Positions 5,815-6,011 of a stretch of DNA of 6,011 bases are shown here, piece after piece. Both the position numbers and the translations under genes were made by a program. Source of the stretch: Bog-756 sp050011635 (GTDB taxonomy: Bacteria > Actinomycetota > Acidimicrobiia > Acidimicrobiales > RAAP-2); the NCBI GenBank assembly GCA_050011635.1, contig JBEKIU010000220.1, forward strand, positions 1 through 6,011, written 5' to 3'. Every line of letters begins with the position of its first letter. Positions within the stretch are counted from its first letter, which is position 1. Under the pieces are notes generated by a model. That model saw only the letters and a list, made by a program, of their open reading frames with translations. It made no database searches and was not told the origin of the DNA.

Positions 5815-5887
5815 GCCCACGTAGCTCAGGGGATAGAGCACTCGTTTCCTAAATGAGGTGTCGCAGGTTCAATTCCTGCCGTGGGCA
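5815..5887 (+). tRNA. tRNA-Arg (anticodon CCU)
   Basis: A complete 73-nt cloverleaf. The acceptor stem GCCCACG (5815-5821) pairs with CGTGGGC (5880-5886); the D stem is GCTC/GAGC (5824-5827 with 5836-5839); the anticodon stem is CTCGT/ATGAG with one G-U pair and a seven-base loop TTCCTAA. The anticodon CCT at 5848-5850 reads the arginine codon AGG. A five-base variable loop and a T arm GCAGG-TTCAATT-CCTGC follow. The discriminator base is A5887, and CCA is not encoded, so it must be added by tRNA nucleotidyltransferase. AGG is a minor codon in this GC-rich sequence but is used in the neighbouring genes, for example in cysQ and the flavin oxidoreductase. Confidence 0.96.
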
Positions 5888-5894
5888 CATGTGT

Positions 5895-5941
5895 GATGTC
5901 TCAAGACATCGGAGACAGATGTGTCAAGGACATCGGAGACA
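5895..5941. repeat. Palindrome and direct repeats in the IS end
   Basis: GATGTCT-CA-AGACATC (5895-5910) is a palindrome with 7-bp arms. It overlaps TGTCTC (5897-5902) and GAGACA (5912-5917), a second inverted repeat. GACATCGGAGACA occurs twice, at 5905-5917 and 5929-5941, 24 bp apart, each time preceded by TGTC a few bases before. Such tandem subterminal sites are candidates for transposase binding. Confidence 0.85.
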
Positions 5942-5947
5942 CCCCGA

Positions 5948-6010
5948 TCAGGGCAGTGCTTGGTAGTCCTTGGTCCGGTCGAGCGTGAGGTGTCGGAGGG
6001 GTGAGCCGTC
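5948..6010 (-). CDS. IS481-family transposase, C-terminal fragment (continues past window edge)
   Basis: Only the last 20 codons and a TGA stop are inside the window; the rest lies to the right. The visible end, LRHLTLDRTKDYQALP, resembles the C-terminal tail of actinobacterial IS481-type DDE transposases, which end in an LTLDPxRDYQ-like motif after the integrase core. The catalytic DDE residues are not in view, so activity cannot be judged. The call rests on this short motif together with the repeat-rich terminus downstream. Confidence 0.6.
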   Translation of the reverse strand, partial: DGSPLRHLTLDRTKDYQALP

Positions 6011-6011
6011 C

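Larger units (their letters stand above)
5892..6011 (-). mobile_element. Terminal part of an IS481-like insertion sequence
   Basis: From 5892 the sequence begins TGTGATGTCTC, an IS-type terminus starting with TGT, followed by 56 bp of nested repeats up to the transposase stop codon. The transposase C-terminus then runs leftward in from the window edge, so this is the end of the element nearest the transposase stop. The exact boundary is inferred from the TGT start and from the tRNA ending at 5887; the opposite end, target duplication and completeness lie outside the window. Confidence 0.65.

Overview
The window is about 6 kb of high-GC bacterial DNA with strong actinobacterial character: a DUF3817 membrane protein, a mycobacterial-type CysQ, Shine-Dalgarno motifs rich in GAGG, an arginine tRNA without an encoded CCA, and an IS481-type transposase tail. 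I cannot fix the genus. A lineage such as the Acidimicrobiia would fit, but that is inference. Most of the genes are ordinary housekeeping or catabolic functions, and the unusual material is in the repeats, gene ends and insertion-sequence junction.

Layout from left to right. At 24-620 (+) is a DUF3817 membrane protein with low-complexity repeats at both ends. It converges on a 574-residue D-aminoacylase-type amidohydrolase (663-2387, -). Upstream of that on the same strand, across a 199-bp GC-rich repetitive spacer, is a PaaI-like hotdog thioesterase (2587-3009, -). A 143-bp divergent intergenic region separates the thioesterase from a rightward gene pair: cysQ (3153-3902) and, 16 bp later, a short Old Yellow Enzyme-family flavin oxidoreductase (3919-5133). 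This pair converges on a very acidic small protein of unknown function (5231-5584, -). The gap between them is filled by a 15/16-bp tandem repeat that copies the last five codons of the acidic gene, including its stop codon. After a roughly 230-bp non-coding stretch come tRNA-Arg(CCU) (5815-5887, +) and, four bases further, the 3' end of an IS481-like element whose transposase runs in from the right edge (stop at 5948, -).

How the genes work together: cysQ and the flavin oxidoreductase are probably one transcript. The amidohydrolase and thioesterase may be co-transcribed but could have separate promoters. Together they suggest catabolism of acyl-amide or acyl-CoA compounds next to sulfur-nucleotide recycling, but nothing in the sequence identifies a single pathway. 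I found no defence system, CRISPR array or other new multi-gene system. The points most worth a second look are the tandem stop-codon array, the amidohydrolase that lacks two expected metal-binding histidines, the single-domain flavoenzyme that keeps a four-cysteine cluster, and the insertion-sequence end against the tRNA.
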